NCBI RefSeq assembly: GCF_051401765.1
Contig: NW_027480422.1
Coordinates: forward strand, 15,642,001 to 15,706,000
DNA length: 64,000 bases
Source: Calliopsis andreniformis
Taxonomy: Eukaryota; Arthropoda; Insecta; Hymenoptera; Andrenidae
Direction: 5' to 3'
Below the pieces are notes generated by a model. The model ran no database searches. It was not told the DNA's origin and worked only from the letters and a program-made list of their open reading frames with translations. The position numbers and the translations under genes are program-made. Below, one piece after another: positions 12,890 through 26,204 of the stretch (position 1 is its first letter; the number at the start of each line of letters is the position of its first letter).

Positions 12890-15800
12890 GTAGAAATGAC
12901 CTTTACTTTCACACTGTTTGCAAATATACATTATATACGATATAAAAGCTGTTGTATTTTTATTGTATTTTATGTTTCGGGCGCTGACTTCTAAGGCCCT
13001 AACTATTCGATCTGGTGGAGCAACGCCCAAGAGTGATGCCTAGGTTGCCCGGAACGTAGAAATGACCATTACCTTCACACTGTTTGTGATTATTCATTTT
13101 ATACGATGGTAAAACTGTTGTACTTATGTTGTATTTTATTCTTCTGGCGTTGAATTCTAAGTCCCGAGCTATTCGATCTGGTGGAGCGAAGCCCTAGAAA
13201 GAAGCCTAGGTTACCCGAAACGTAGAAATGACCAGTACTTTCACACTGGTTGCAGTTATTCCTGTTATACAATGGAAAAACTCTTGCATTTTTATTGTAT
13301 TTTATGCTTCTGGCGTTGTATTCAAAGTCCCTAACTATGCGATCTGGTGGAGCAACGCCCTACAGTTAAGCCTAGGTTGCCCGGAACGTAGAAATGACCT
13401 TTACTTTCACGCTCTTTGCAAATATACATCATAGTCGATGGAAAAGCTGTTGTATTTATATTGTATTTTACGCTTCTGGCGTCGACTTCTTAGGCCCTAA
13501 CTATTCGATCTGTTGGAACGACGCCCTAGCGTGAAGCCTAGGTTGCCCGGAACGTAGAAATGACCATTACATTCACGCTGTTGCAATTATACATTTTATA
13601 CGATGGAAAAACTGCTGTACTTATGTTGTAGTTTATTCTACTGGCGTTGAATTCTAAGTCCCTACCTATTCGATCAGGTGGAGCAACGCCCTAGAGTGAA
13701 GACTAGGTTGCCCGGAACGTAGAAATGACCATTACCTTCAGGCTTGTTGCAATTATTCCTGTTATACGGTGAATAAACTGTTGTATTTTTATTGTATATT
13801 ATGCTTCAGGCGTTGACATCTATGGTCCTAGCTATTCGATCTCTTGGAGCAACGTCCAAGAGTGAAGCCTATGTTGCCCGGAACGTAGAAATGACCATTA
13901 CTTTCACACTGGTTGCAATTATTCGTTTTGAACAATGGAAAACCTGTTGTATTTTTATTATATTTGATGCGTCTGGCCTTGTTTTCTAAGCCCCGAACTA
14001 TTCGATCTGGTGGACCAACGCCCTAGGGTGAAGTCTAGGTTGCCTGGAACGTAGAGATGACAGTAACTTTCATACTGGTTGCATTTATTCGTTTTATACG
14101 ATGGAAAAACTGTTGTATTTATATTGTATTTTATGCTTCTGGTGTAGACTTCTTTGGCCCTAGCTATTCGATCTGGAGGAACAACGCCCTAGAGTGAAGC
14201 CTAGGTTGCCCGGAACGTAGAAATGACCATCACTTTCACACTGGTTGCAATTATTCTTGTTATACAATGGAAAAACTGTTGTATTTATATTGTATTTTAT
14301 GCTTCTGCTGTAGACTTCTTAGGCCCTAGCTATTCGATCTGGAGGAACAACGCCCTAGAGTGAAGCCTAGGTTGCCCGGAACGTAGAAATGACCATGTCT
14401 TTCACACTGGTTGCAATTATTCCTGTTATACGACGGAAAAACTGTTGTATTTCTATTGTATTTTATGTTTCTGGCGTTGACTTCTTAGGCCCTAACTATT
14501 TGATCTGGTGGAGCAACGCCCTAGAGAGAAGCCTAGATTGCCCGGAACGTAGAAATGACAATAACCATCAGACTGGTTGCAATTATTCGTTTTGTACGAT
14601 GGAAAGACTGTTGTATTTATATTGTATGTTATAGTTATGGCGTTGTCTTCTAGGGCCGTAGCTATTCGATGTGGTTGAGCAACGTCCTAGAGTGAAGCCT
14701 AGGTTGCCGGAACGTAGAAATGACCACAGCTTTCATACTGGTTGCAATTATTCGTTTTATACGATGGAAAAACTGTTGTATTTATTTTGTATTTGGTGCT
14801 CCTGGCTTTGACTTCTTAGGCCCTAGCTATTGGATCTGGTGGACCAACGCCCTAGAGTGAAGCCTAGGTTGCCCGAAACGTAGAAATGACCTTTACTTTC
14901 CCACTGTTTGCAAATACACATTGTATGCGATGGAAAAACTGTTGTATCTATTTTGTATTTTATGCTTCAGCCGTTGACTTCTAAGGCCGTAGCTATTCGA
15001 TATGGTGGAGCAACGCCCTAAAGTGAAGCCCAGGTTGCCCGGAAAGTAGAAATGACCATTACTTCCACACTGTTTGCAATTATTCATTTTATACGATGGA
15101 AAAACTGTTGTATTTTTATTGTATTTTATGCTTCTGGCGTTGACTTCTAAGTCCCTTGCTTTTCGATCTGGTGGAGCAACGCCACTGAGCGAAGCCTAGG
15201 TTACCCGGAACGTAGAAGTGACCAGTACTTTCACACTGGTTGCAGTTATTCCTCTTATACGATGGAAAAACTGTTGCATTTTTTTGTACTTTATGCTTCT
15301 GGCGTTGAATTCTAAGTCCCTAACTATGCGATCTGGTGGAGGAACGCCCTACAGTTAAGTCTAGGTTGCCCGGAACGTAGAAATGACCTTTACTTTCACA
15401 CTGTTTGCAAATATACATTATATACAATGGAAAATCTGTTGTATTTATATTGTATTTTATGTTTCGGGCGTTGACTTCTTAGGCCCTAACTATTCGATCT
15501 GGTGGAACAACACCCTAGAGAGAAACCTAGGTTGCTCGGAACGTAGAAATGACCATTACTTTCACACTGGTTGCAATTATTCCTGTTATACGATGGACAA
15601 ACTGTTGGATTTTGATTGTACTTTATGCTTCTGGCGCTTACTTCTAAGGCCCTGTGTATTCGATCTCGTGGCGCAATGTCTCAGAGTTAAGTCTAGGATG
15701 CCCGGAACGTAGAAATGGCCATTACTTTCACACTGGTTGCAATTTTTCGTTTTATACGATGGAAAAACTGTTGTATTTATATTGTATTTTATGTTTCTGG

Positions 15801-16922
15801 CGTTGACTTCTAAGGCCGCAGCTATTCGATGTGGTGGAACAACGCCCTAGAGTGAAGCCTAGGTTACCCGGAACGTAGAAATGACCATAACTTTCACACT
15901 GGTTGCAAATATTCGTTTTATACAATGGAAAAACTGTTCTATTTATTTTGTAAGTTATGCTTCGGGCGTTGACTTCTAAGGCCCTAAATATTCGATCTGG
16001 TTTAGCAACGCTCTAGAGTGAAGCCTAGGTGGCCCGGAACGTAGAAATGACCATTACCTCGCACAGTTTGCAAATATACATTATATACCATGGTAAAGCT
16101 GTTGTATCTATTTTGTATTTTATGCTTCTGGCGCTGACTTCTTAGGTCCTAACTATTGGATCTGGTGGAGCAACGCCCTGCAGTGAAGCCTAGGTTGTCC
16201 GGAACGTAGAAATGACCATTACCTCGCACTGTTTGCGATTATTCATTTTATACGATGGTAAAACTGTTGTACAAATATCGTGTTTTATGCTTCTGGCGTT
16301 GACTTCTTAGTCCCTAGCTATTCGGTCAGGTGGAGCATCGCCCTAGGGTAAAGCCTAGGTTGCCCGGAACGTAGAAATCACCATTACCTCGCACTGTTTG
16401 CAAATATACATTATATACGATATAAAATCTGTTGTATTTATACTGTATTTTATGTTTCGGGCGTTGACTTCTAAGGCCCTAACTATTCGATATGGTGGAG
16501 CAACGCCCTAGAGTGAAGGCTAGGTTGCCCCGAACGTAGAAATGACCATTACCTACACACTGCTTGCGATTATTCATTTTATACGATGGTAAAACTGTTG
16601 GACTTATGTTGTATTTCATTCTTCTGGCGTTGAGTTCTAAGTTCCTAACTACTCGATCTGGTGGAACATGCCCTAGAGTTAAGCCTAGGATGCCCGGAAA
16701 GTAGAAATGACAATAGCTTTCACACTGTTTGCAATCATTCATTTTATACGATGGAAATGCTGTTGTATTTATATTGTATTTTATGCTTCTGGAGTTGACT
16801 TCTAAGGCCGTAGCTTTTCGATATGGTGGAGCAACGCCCTAGAGTGAAGCCTAGTTTGCCCGGAAAGTAGAAATGACCATTACTTCCACACTGTTTGCAA
16901 TTATTCATTTTATACGATGGAA
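12890..16922 (+). repeat. Mosaic of monomer blocks with relatives at 24-34 kb
   Basis: These 24 or so monomers are assembled from variant blocks that recur in another order further right. About 13,200-13,480 resembles 26,636-26,916 and 28,957-29,237. About 13,790-14,030 resembles 33,205-33,430 (the TCCAAGAGTGAAGCCTATG variant). About 15,383-15,712 resembles 27,823-28,152. About 16,480-16,700 resembles 27,640-27,860. These copies differ more than the pairs further right, so the exchanges look older. No gene is visible. Confidence 0.8.
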
Positions 16923-17420
16923 AGACTGTTCTATTTTTATTGTATTTTATGCTTCTGGCGTCGACTTCTAAGTCCCTTGCTTTTCGATCTGGTGGAGCAA
17001 CGCCATTGATCGAAGCCTGTGTTGCCCGGAACGTAGAAATGACCTGTACTTTCACAGTGGTTGCAATTATTCCTGTTATACGATGGGAAAACTGTTGTAC
17101 TTATGTTGTATTTTATGCTTCTGGAGTCGAATTCTAAGTCCCTAACTATTCGATCTGGTGGAGCAACGCCCTAGGGTGAAGCCTAGTTTGCCCGGAACGT
17201 AGAAATGACCGTTACTTTCACACTGTTTGCAAATATACATTATATACGATGGAAATGCTGTTGTATTTATATTGTATTTTATGCTTCTGCCGTTCACTTC
17301 TTAGGTCCTAACTATTTGATCTGGTGGGACAACGCACTAGAGTGAAGCCTCAGTTGCACGGAACGTGGTAATGATCGTCACTTTCACATTTGTTGCAATT
17401 ATTCCCGTTATACGATGGAT
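16923..17420 (+). repeat. Three-monomer block P, copy 1
   Basis: This block of 498 bp is marked by the CCATTGATCGAAGCC variant and by a TGGAGTCGAATTC variant. It recurs at about 21,902-22,400, 30,692-31,190 and 34,834-35,332, and part of it at 37,435 onwards. In each complete copy it is followed at the same spacing by the start of block Q. Confidence 0.8.
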
Positions 17421-19080
17421 AAACTGTTGTATTTTTATTGTATTTTAGGTTTCGGGCGTTGACTTCTAAGGCCCTAGGTATTCGATCTTGTGGAGCAACG
17501 CCCTAGAGTGAAGCCTAGGTTGACCGAAGCGTAGAAATGTCCATTACTTTCACTCTGGTTGCAATTATTCCAGTTATACGATGAAAAAACTGTTCTATTT
17601 TTATTGTATTTTATGCTTCAGGCGTTGACTTCTAAGGCCGTAGCTAATCGATGTGGTGGGGCAACGCTCCACAGTGATGCCTAGGTTGCCCGGAACGCAG
17701 AAATGGCCATTACTTTCACACTGGTTGCATTTATTCGTTTTATACGATGGAAAAACTGTTGTATTTATTTTGTATTTGGTGCTTCTGGCGTTGACTTCTA
17801 AGGCCCTAACTATTCGATGTGGAGGAGCAACGCCATAGAGCGAAACCTAGGTTGCTCGGAACGTAGAAATGATCATTACTTTCACACTGGTTGCAATTAT
17901 TCCTGTTATACGACGGACAAACTGTTGGATTTTTATTGTACTTTATGCTTCTGGCGTTGACTTCTTAGGCCCTAACTATTCGATCTGGTGGAGCAACGCC
18001 CTAGAGTGAAGCCTAGGTTGCCCGAAGCGTAGAAATGTCCATTACTTTCACTCTGGTTGCAATTATTCCAGTTATACGATGAAAAAACTGTTCTATTTTT
18101 ATTGTATTTTATGCTTCAGGCGTTGACTTCTAAGGCCGTAGCTAATCGATGTGGTGGGGCAACGCTCCACAGTGATGCCTAGGTTGCCCGGAACGCGGAA
18201 ATGGCCATTACTTTCACACTGGTTGCATTTATTCGTTTTATACGATGGAAAAACTGTTGTATTTATTTTGTATTTGGTGCTTCTGGCGTTGACTTCTTAG
18301 GCCCTAACTATTCGATGTGGAGGAGCAACGCCATAGAGCGAAACCTAGGTTGCTCGGAACGTAGAAATGATCATTACTTTCACACTGGTTACAATTATTC
18401 CTGTTATACGATGGACAAACTGTTGGATTTTTATTGTACTTTATGCTTCTGGCGTTGACTTCTTAGGCCCTAACTATTCGATCTGGTGGAGCAACGCCCT
18501 AGAGTGAAGCCTAGGGTGCCCGGAATGTAGAAATGACCATCACTTTCAGACTGGTTGCAATTATTCTTGTTATACGATGGAAAAACTGTTGTATTTATAT
18601 TATGTTTTATGCTTCAGCCGTTGGCTTCTAAGGCCGTAGCTATTCGATGTGGTGGAGCAACGCCCTAGAGTGAAGCCTAGGTTCCCCAGAAAGTAGAAAT
18701 GACCATTACTTCCACACTGTTTGCAGTTATTCATTTTATACAATGGAAAAACTGTTGTATTTATATTGTTTTTTATAGTTATGGCGTTGACTTCTAAGGC
18801 CGTAGCTATTCTATCTGGAGGAGCAACGCCCTAGAGTGAAGCCTAGGTTGCCCGGAATGCAGAAATGACCATCACCTTCACACTGGTGGCAATTATTCCT
18901 TTTATACGATGGAAAAACTGTTGTATTTATATTATATTTTATGCTTCAGCCGTTGACTTCTAAGGCCGTAGCTATTCGATATGGTGGAGCAACGCCCTAG
19001 AGTGAAGCCTAGTTTGCCCGGAAAGTAGAAATGACCATTACATCCACACTGTTTGCAATTATTCATTTTATACGATGGAA
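17421..19080 (+). repeat. 1,660 bp (10-monomer) block Q, copy 1
   Basis: The block starts at an AAACTGTTGTATTTTTATTG followed by a TTTTAGGTTTCGGG variant. The same start recurs at 19,081 and 20,741, exactly 1,660 bp apart each time. Inside, a three-monomer module repeats after 498 bp: the GTGGTGGGGCAACGCTCCAC variant is at 17,653 and again at 18,151. Confidence 0.88.
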
Positions 19081-20740
19081 AAACTGTTGTATTTTTATTG
19101 TATTTTAGGTTTCGGGCGTTGACTTCTAAGGCCCTAGTTATTCGATCTTGTGGAGCAACGCCCTAGAGTGAAGCCTAGGTTGCCCGAAGCGTAGAAATGT
19201 CCATTACTTTCACTCTTGTTGCAATTATTCCAGTTATACGATGAAAAAACTGTTCTATTTTTATTGTATTTTATGCCTCAGGCGTTGACTTCTAAGGCCG
19301 TAGCTAATCGATGTGGTGGGGCAACGTTCCACAGTGATGCCTAGGTTGCCCGGAACGCAGAAATGGCCATTACTTTCACACTGGTTGCATTTATTCGTTT
19401 TATACGATGGAAAAACTGTTGTATTTATTATGTATTTGGTGCTTCTGGCGTTGACTTCTAAGGCCCTAACTATTCGATGTGGAGGAGCAACGCCATAGAG
19501 CGAAACCTAGGTTGCTCGGAACGTAGAAATGATCATTACTTTCACACTGGTTGCAATTATTCCTGTTATACGACGGACAAACTGTTGGATTTTTATTGTA
19601 CTTTATGCTTCTGGCGTTGACTTCTTAGGCCCTAACTATTCCATCTGGTGGAGCAACGCCCTAGAGTGAAGCCTAGGTTGCCCGAAGCGTAGAAATGTCC
19701 ATTACTTTCACTCTGGTTGCAATTATTCCAGTTATACGATGAAAAAACTGTTCTATTTTTATTGTATTTTATGCTTCAGGCGTTGACTTCTAAGGCCGTA
19801 GCTAATCGATGTGGTGGGGCAACGCTCCACAGTGATGCCTAGGTTGCCCGGAACGCAGAAATGGCCATTACTTTCACACTGGTTGCATTTATTCGTTTTA
19901 TACGATGGAAAAACTGTTGTATTTATTTTGTATTTGGTGCTTCTGGCGTTGACTTCTAAGGCCCTAACTATTCGATGTGGAGGAGCAACGCCATAGAGCA
20001 AAACCTAGGTTGCTCGGAACGTAGAAATGATCATTACTTTCACACTGGTTGCAATTATTCCTGTTATACGATGGACAAACTGTTGGATTTTTATTGTACT
20101 TTATGCTTCTGGCGTTGACTTCTTAGGCCCTAACTATTCGATCTGGTGGAGCAACGCCCTAGAGTGAAGCCTAGGTTGCCCGGAATGTAGAAATGACCAT
20201 CACTTTCAGACTGGTTGCAATTATTCTTGTTATACGATGGAAAAACTGTTGTATTTATATTATATTTTATGCTTCAGCCGTTGGCTTCTAAGGCCGTAGC
20301 TATTCGATGTGGTGGAGCAACGCCCTAGAGTGAAGCCTAGGTTCCCCAGAAAGTAGAAATGACCATTACTTCCACACTGTTTGCAGTTATTCATTTTATA
20401 CAATGGAAAAACTGTTGTATTTATATTGTTTTTTATAGTTATGGCGTTGACTTCTAAGGCCGTAGCTATTCTATCTGGAGGAGCAACGCCCTAGAGTGAA
20501 GCCTAGGTTGCCCGGAATGCAGAAATGACCATCACCTTCACACTGGTGGCAATTATTCCTTTTATACGATGGAAAAACTGTTGTATTTATATTATATTTT
20601 ATGCTTCAGCCGTTGACTTCTAAGGCCGTAGCTATTCGATATGGTGGAGCAACGCCCTAGAGTGAAGCCTAGTTTGCCCGGAAAGTAGAAATGACCATTA
20701 CATCCACACTGTTTGCAATTATTCATTTTATACGATGGAA
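19081..20740 (+). repeat. 1,660 bp (10-monomer) block Q, copy 2
   Basis: This is a near-identical repeat of the preceding block, again with the inner three-monomer module doubled (GTGGTGGGGC variants at 19,313 and 19,811). It shares rare changes such as the TGTTTTTTATAGTTATGGCG variant with copies 1 and 3. Confidence 0.88.
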
Positions 20741-21901
20741 AAACTGTTGTATTTTTATTGTATTTTAGGTTTCGGGCGTTGACTTCTAAGGCCCTAGGTA
20801 TTCGATCTTGTGGAGCAACGCCTTAGAGTGAAGCCTAGGTTGCCCGAAGCGTAGAAATGTCCATTACTTTCACTCTGGTTGCAATTATTCCAGTTATACG
20901 ATGAAAAAACTGTTCTATTTTTATTGTATTTTATGCTTCAGGCGTTGACTTCTAAGGCCGTAGCTAATCGATGTGGTGGGGCAACGCTCCACAGTGATGC
21001 CTAGGTTGCCCGGAACGCAGAAATGGCCATTACTTTCACACTGGTTGCATTTATTCGTTTTATACGATGGAAAAACTGTTGTATTTATTTTGTATTTGGT
21101 GCTTCTGGCGTTGACTTCTAAGGCCCTAACTATTCGATGTGGAGGAGCAACGCCATAGAGCGAAACCTAGGTTGCTCGGAACGTAGAAATGATCATTACT
21201 TTCACACTGGTTGCAATTATTCCCGTTATACGACGGACAAACTGTTGGATTTTTATTGTACTTTATGCTTCTGGCGTTGACTTCTTAGGCCCTAACTATT
21301 CGATCTGGTGGAGCAACGCCCTAGAGTGAAGCCTAGGTTGCCCGGAATGTAGAAATGACCATCACTTTCAGACTGGTTGCAATTATTCTTGTTATACGAT
21401 GGAAAAACTGTTGTATTTATATTATATTTTATGCTTCAGCCGTTGGCTTCTAAGGCCGTAGCTATTCGATGTGGTGGAGCAACGCCCTAGAGTGAAGCCT
21501 AGGTTCCCCAGAAAGTAGAAATGACCATTACTTCCACACTGTTTGCAGTTATTCATTTTATACAATGGAAAAACTGTTGTATTTATATTGTTTTTTATAG
21601 TTATGGCGTTGACTTCTAAGGCCGTAGCTATTCTATCTGGAGGAGCAACGCCCTAGAGTGAAGCCTAGGTTGCCCGGAATGCAGAAATGACCATTACTTC
21701 ACACTGGTGGCAATTATTCCTTTTATACGATGGAAAAACTGTTGTAGTTATATTATATTTTATGCTTCAGCCGTTGACTTCTAAGGCCGTAGCTAGTCGA
21801 TATGGTGGAGTAACGCCCTAGAGTGAAGCCTAGTTTGCCCGGAAAGTAGATATGACCATTACATCCACACTGTTTGCAATTATTCATTTTATACGATGGA
21901 A
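20741..21901 (+). repeat. Block Q, copy 3, seven monomers (inner module single)
   Basis: This copy follows the Q sequence but carries the inner three-monomer module only once (at 20,973), so it is about 498 bp shorter. It is followed by a copy of block P, which restores a 1,659 bp spacing to the next Q start near 22,400. Confidence 0.82.
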
Positions 21902-22773
21902 AAACTGTTCTATTTTTATTGTATTTTATGCTTCTGGCGTTGACTTCTAAGTCCCTTGCTTTTCGATCTGGTGGAGCAACGCCATTGATCGAAGCCTATG
22001 TTGCCCGGAACGTAGAAATGACCTGTACTTTCAGAGTGTTTGCAATTATTCCTGTTATACGATGGGAAAACTGTTGTACTTACGTTGTATTTTATGCTTC
22101 TGGAGTCGAATTCTAAGTCCCTAACTATTCGATCTGGTGGAGCAACGCCCTAGGGTGAAGCCTAGTTTGCCCTGAACGTAGAAATGACCGTTACTTTCAC
22201 ACTGTTTGCAAATATACATTATATACGATGTAAATGCTGTTGTATTTATATTGTATTTTATGCTTCTGCCGTTCACTTCTTAGGTCCTAACTATTTGATC
22301 TGGTGGAACAACGCACTAGAGTGAAGCCTCAGTTGCACGGAACGTGGTAATGATCATCACTTTCACATTTGTTGCAATTATTCCCGTTATACGATGGATT
22401 AGCTGCTGTATTTTTATTGTATTTTAGGTTTCGGGCGATGACTTCTAAGGCCCTAGCTATTCGATCTTGTGGAGCAACGCCCTAGAGTGAAGCCTAGGTT
22501 GCCCGAAGCGTAGAAATGTCCATTACTTTCACTCTGGTTGCAATTATTCCAGTTATACGATGAAAAAACTGTTCTATTTTTATTGTATTTTATGCTTCAG
22601 GCGTTGACTTCTAAGGCCGTAGCTAATCGATGTGGTGGGGCAACGCTCCACAGTGATGCCTAGGTTGCCCGGAACGCAGAAATGGCCATTACTTTCACAC
22701 TGGTTGCAATTATTCGTTTTATACGATGGAAAAACTGTTGTATTTATCTTGTATTTGGTGCTTCTGGCGTTGA
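21902..22773 (+). repeat. Block P copy 2 and a truncated Q start
   Basis: Positions 21,902-22,400 repeat block P (offset 4,979 bp from copy 1). Positions 22,400-22,773 repeat the first two or so monomers of Q. At about 22,773 the sequence leaves Q in the middle of the GGCGTTGAC segment and continues in variants typical of the right half of the window. Confidence 0.8.
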
Positions 22774-24340
22774 CCTCGTATGCCACAACTACTCCATCTG
22801 GTGGAACAACGCCCTAGGGTGAAGCCTAGGTTGCCCGGAACGTAGAAATGGAAATAACTTTCACACCGGTAGCAATTATTCGTTTTATACGATGGAAAAA
22901 CAGTTCTATTTATTTTGTATTTTATGCTTCGGCCGTTGACTTCTAAGGCCCTAACTATTCGATCTGCTGGACCAACGCCCTAGAGTGAAGCCTAGGTTGC
23001 CCGGAACGTAGAAATGACCATCACTTTCAAACTGGTTGCAATTAATCCTTTTATACGATGGAAGAACTGTTGTATTTTTATTGCATTTTATGCTTCGGGC
23101 GTTGACTTCTAAGGCCCTAACTATTCAATCTGTTGGGTCAACGCCCTAGAGTGAAGCCTAGGTTGCTCGGAATGTAGAAATGACCATAACATTCACACTG
23201 GTTGAAATTATTCGTTTTATATGATGGAAGAACTGTTGTATTTATATTGTATTTTATGCTGCTGGCGTTCACTTCTTAGGCCCTAACTATTCGACATGGT
23301 GGAAGAACGCCCTGGGGTGAAGCCTAGGTTGCCCGGAACGTAGAAATGACCATAACTTTGACACTGGTAGCTATTATTCGTTTTATACGATGGAAAAACT
23401 GTTCTATTAATTTTGTATTTTATGCTTCGGGCGTTGAATTCTAAGGCCCTAACTGTTTGATCTGGTGAAGCAACGCCCTAGAGTGAAGCCTAGGTTGCCC
23501 GGAACGTAGAAATGACCTTAACTTTCACACTGGATGCTATTATTCGTTCTATACGATGGAAAAACTGGTATATTTATATTGTATCTTATGCTTCTGGCGA
23601 TGACTTCTTAGGCCCTAACAATTCGATCTCGTGGAACAACGCTCTCGAGTGAAGCCTAGGTTGCCTGGAACATACAAATGTCCATCACTTACACACGGGT
23701 TACAATTATTCCAGTTATAGGATGGAAAGGCTGTTGTATTTTTATTGTATTTTATGCTTCAGGCGTTGACTTCTGAGGCCGTAGCTATTCGATGTGGTGG
23801 AAGAACGCCATAGAGTGAAGCCTAGGTTGCCGGGAACGTAGAAATGACCATAACTTTCATACTGGTTGCAATTATTCGTTTTATATGATGGAAAAACTGT
23901 TGCATTTATATTGTATTTTATGCTGCTGGCGTTCACTTCTTAGGCCCTAACTATTCGATCTGGTGGAACAACGTCCTGGGGTGAAGCCTTGGTTGCCGCG
24001 AACGGAGAAATGACCATAACTTTCACACTGGTTGCTATTATTCGTTTTATACGATGGAAAAACTGTTGCATCTTTATTGTATTTTATGCTTCTGTCGTTG
24101 ACGTCTAAGGCCGTAGCTATTAGATGTGGTGGAGCAACGCACTATAGTGACGCCTAGGTTGCCCGGAACGTGGAATGACCATTACTTTCGCAATGTTTGC
24201 AATTATTCATTTTATACGTTGGAAAAACTGTTGTACTTATACTGTATTTTATGCTTCTGGCGTTGACCTCGTATGCCACAACTATTCCATCTGGTGGAAC
24301 AACGCCCTAGGGTGAAGCCTAGGTTGCCCAGAACGTAGAA
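22774..24340 (+). repeat. Island of domain 2 type monomers inside domain 1
   Basis: About nine monomers carry variants otherwise found right of 37,969: CTCGTATGCCACAAC, a CGGCCGTTGAC variant, CAATCTGTTGGGTCAAC, GCTGCTGGCGTTCAC, GTTTGATCTGGTGAAGC and a GTCGTTGACGTC variant. Positions 22,794-23,858 match 62,936-64,000 (offset 40,142 bp) with only a few scattered differences, sharing rare changes such as GCTCTCGAGTG. About 23,940-24,310 matches 57,780-58,150. The right edge, between 24,310 and 24,370, returns to domain 1 variants. Both edges are in register with the monomer phase. Confidence 0.85.
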
Positions 24341-26204
24341 ATGACCATAACTTTCACACTGGTTGCAAATATTCGTTTTATACGATGGAAAAACTGTTGT
24401 ATTTATATTGTATTTTATGTTTCTGGCGTTGACTTCTAAGGCCGCAGCTATTCGATGTGGTGGAACGACGCCCTAGAGTGAAGCCTAGGTTGCCCGGAAC
24501 GTAGAAATGACCTTTACTTTCACACTGTTTGCAAATATACATTACATACGATATAAAAGCTGTTGTATTTATATTGTATTTGCTGTTTCGGGCGCAGACT
24601 TCTAAGGCCCTAACTATTCGATCTGGTGGAGCAACGCCCAAGAGTGATGCCTAGGTTGCCCGGAACGTAGAAATGACCATTACCTTCACACTGTTTGTGA
24701 TTATTCATTTTATACGATGGAAAAACTGCTGTACTTATGTTGTAGTTTATTCTACTGGCGTTGAATTCTAAGTCCCTACCTATTCGATCAGGTGGAGCAA
24801 CGCCCTAGAGTGGAGTCTAGGTTACCCGGAACATAGAAATGTCCCGTACTTTCACACTGGTGGCAGCTTTCCTGTTATACGATGGAAAAACTGTTGCATT
24901 TTTATTGTATTTTATGCTTCTGGCGTTGTATTCAAAGTCCCTAAATATTCGATCTGGTGGAGCAACGCCCTGCAGTGAAGCCTAGCTTGCCCGGAACGTA
25001 GAAATGACCATTACCATCACACTGTTTGCGATTATTCATTTTATACGATGGTAAAACTGTTTTACAAATATCGTGTTTTATGCTTCTGGCGTTGACTTCT
25101 TAGTCCCTAGCTATTCGGTCAGGTGGAGCATCGCCCTAGGGTGAAGCCTAGGTTGCCCGGAACGTAGAAATGACCATAACTTTCATACTGGTTGCAATTA
25201 TTCGTTTTATACGATGGAAAAACTGTTGTATTTATTTTGTATTTGGTGCTTCTGGCGTTGACTTCTAAGGCCGTAGCTACTCGATGTGGTGGGACAACGC
25301 CCTAGGGTGAAGCCTAGGTTGCCGGGAACGTAGAAATGGCCATAACTTTCACACTGGTTGCAATTATTCGTTTTATACGATGGAAAAACTGTTCTATTTA
25401 TTTTGTATTTTATGCTTCTGGCGCTGACTTCTAAGTCCCTAGCTATTCGATCTGGTGGAGCAACGCCCTAGAGTGAGGCCTCGGTTGCCTGGAATGTAGA
25501 AATGACCAGTACTTTCACACTGTTTGCAAATATACATTATATACGATGGAAATGCTGTTGTATTTATATTGTATTTTATGCTTCTGGCGTTGACTTCTAA
25601 GGCCCTATGTATTCGATCTGGTGGAGCAATGCCTCAGAGTTAAGTCTAGGATGCCCGGAACGTAGAAATGGCCATTACTCTCCTACTGGTTGGAATTATT
25701 CGTTTCATACGATGGAAAAACTGTTGTATTTGTATTGTGTTTTATGTTTCTGGCGTTGACTTCTAAGGCAGCAGCTATTCGATGTGGTGGAAAAACGCCC
25801 TAGAGTGAAGCCTAGGTTGCCCGGAAAGTAGAAATGACCATTACCTTCACACTGTTTGCCATTATTCATTTTATACGATGATAAAACTGTTGTATTCTTA
25901 TTGCATTTTATGCTTCTGTAGTTGACTTCTAAGTCCGTTGCTTTTCGATCTGGTGGGGCAATGCCCTTGAGCGAAGCCTAGGTTGCCCGGAACGTAGAAA
26001 TGACCTGTACTTTCACACTGGTTGCAATTATTCCTGTTATACGATGGGAAAACTGTTGTACTTATGATGTATTTTATGCTTCAGACGTTGACTTCTAAGG
26101 CCGTAGCTATTCGATATGGTGGAGCAACGCCCTAGAGTGAAGCCTAGGTTGCGCGGAACGTAGAAATGACCATGCCTTTCACACTGGTTGCATTTATTCC
26201 TGTT
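24341..26204 (+). repeat. Heterogeneous domain 1 monomers
   Basis: About 11 diverged monomers lie here. Parts resemble 12,890-13,700 (the ACGATATAAAAGCTG and TAGTTTATTCTACTGGCG variants). No recent local duplicate was noticed and no gene is visible. Confidence 0.8.

Noticed and set aside
17653..22817. Repeated 61-codon frames (17,653; 19,313; 19,811; 20,973; 22,632) as small proteins
   Set aside because: They start with GTG and recur only because blocks Q and its inner module are duplicated. The copy at 18,151 is closed by a TTCTTAGG variant, as expected without coding constraint.
22774..24340. Transposon insertion at the domain 2 type island
   Set aside because: The island is satellite in the same orientation and phase, with no terminal inverted repeats, long terminal repeats, poly-A tail or target-site duplication.
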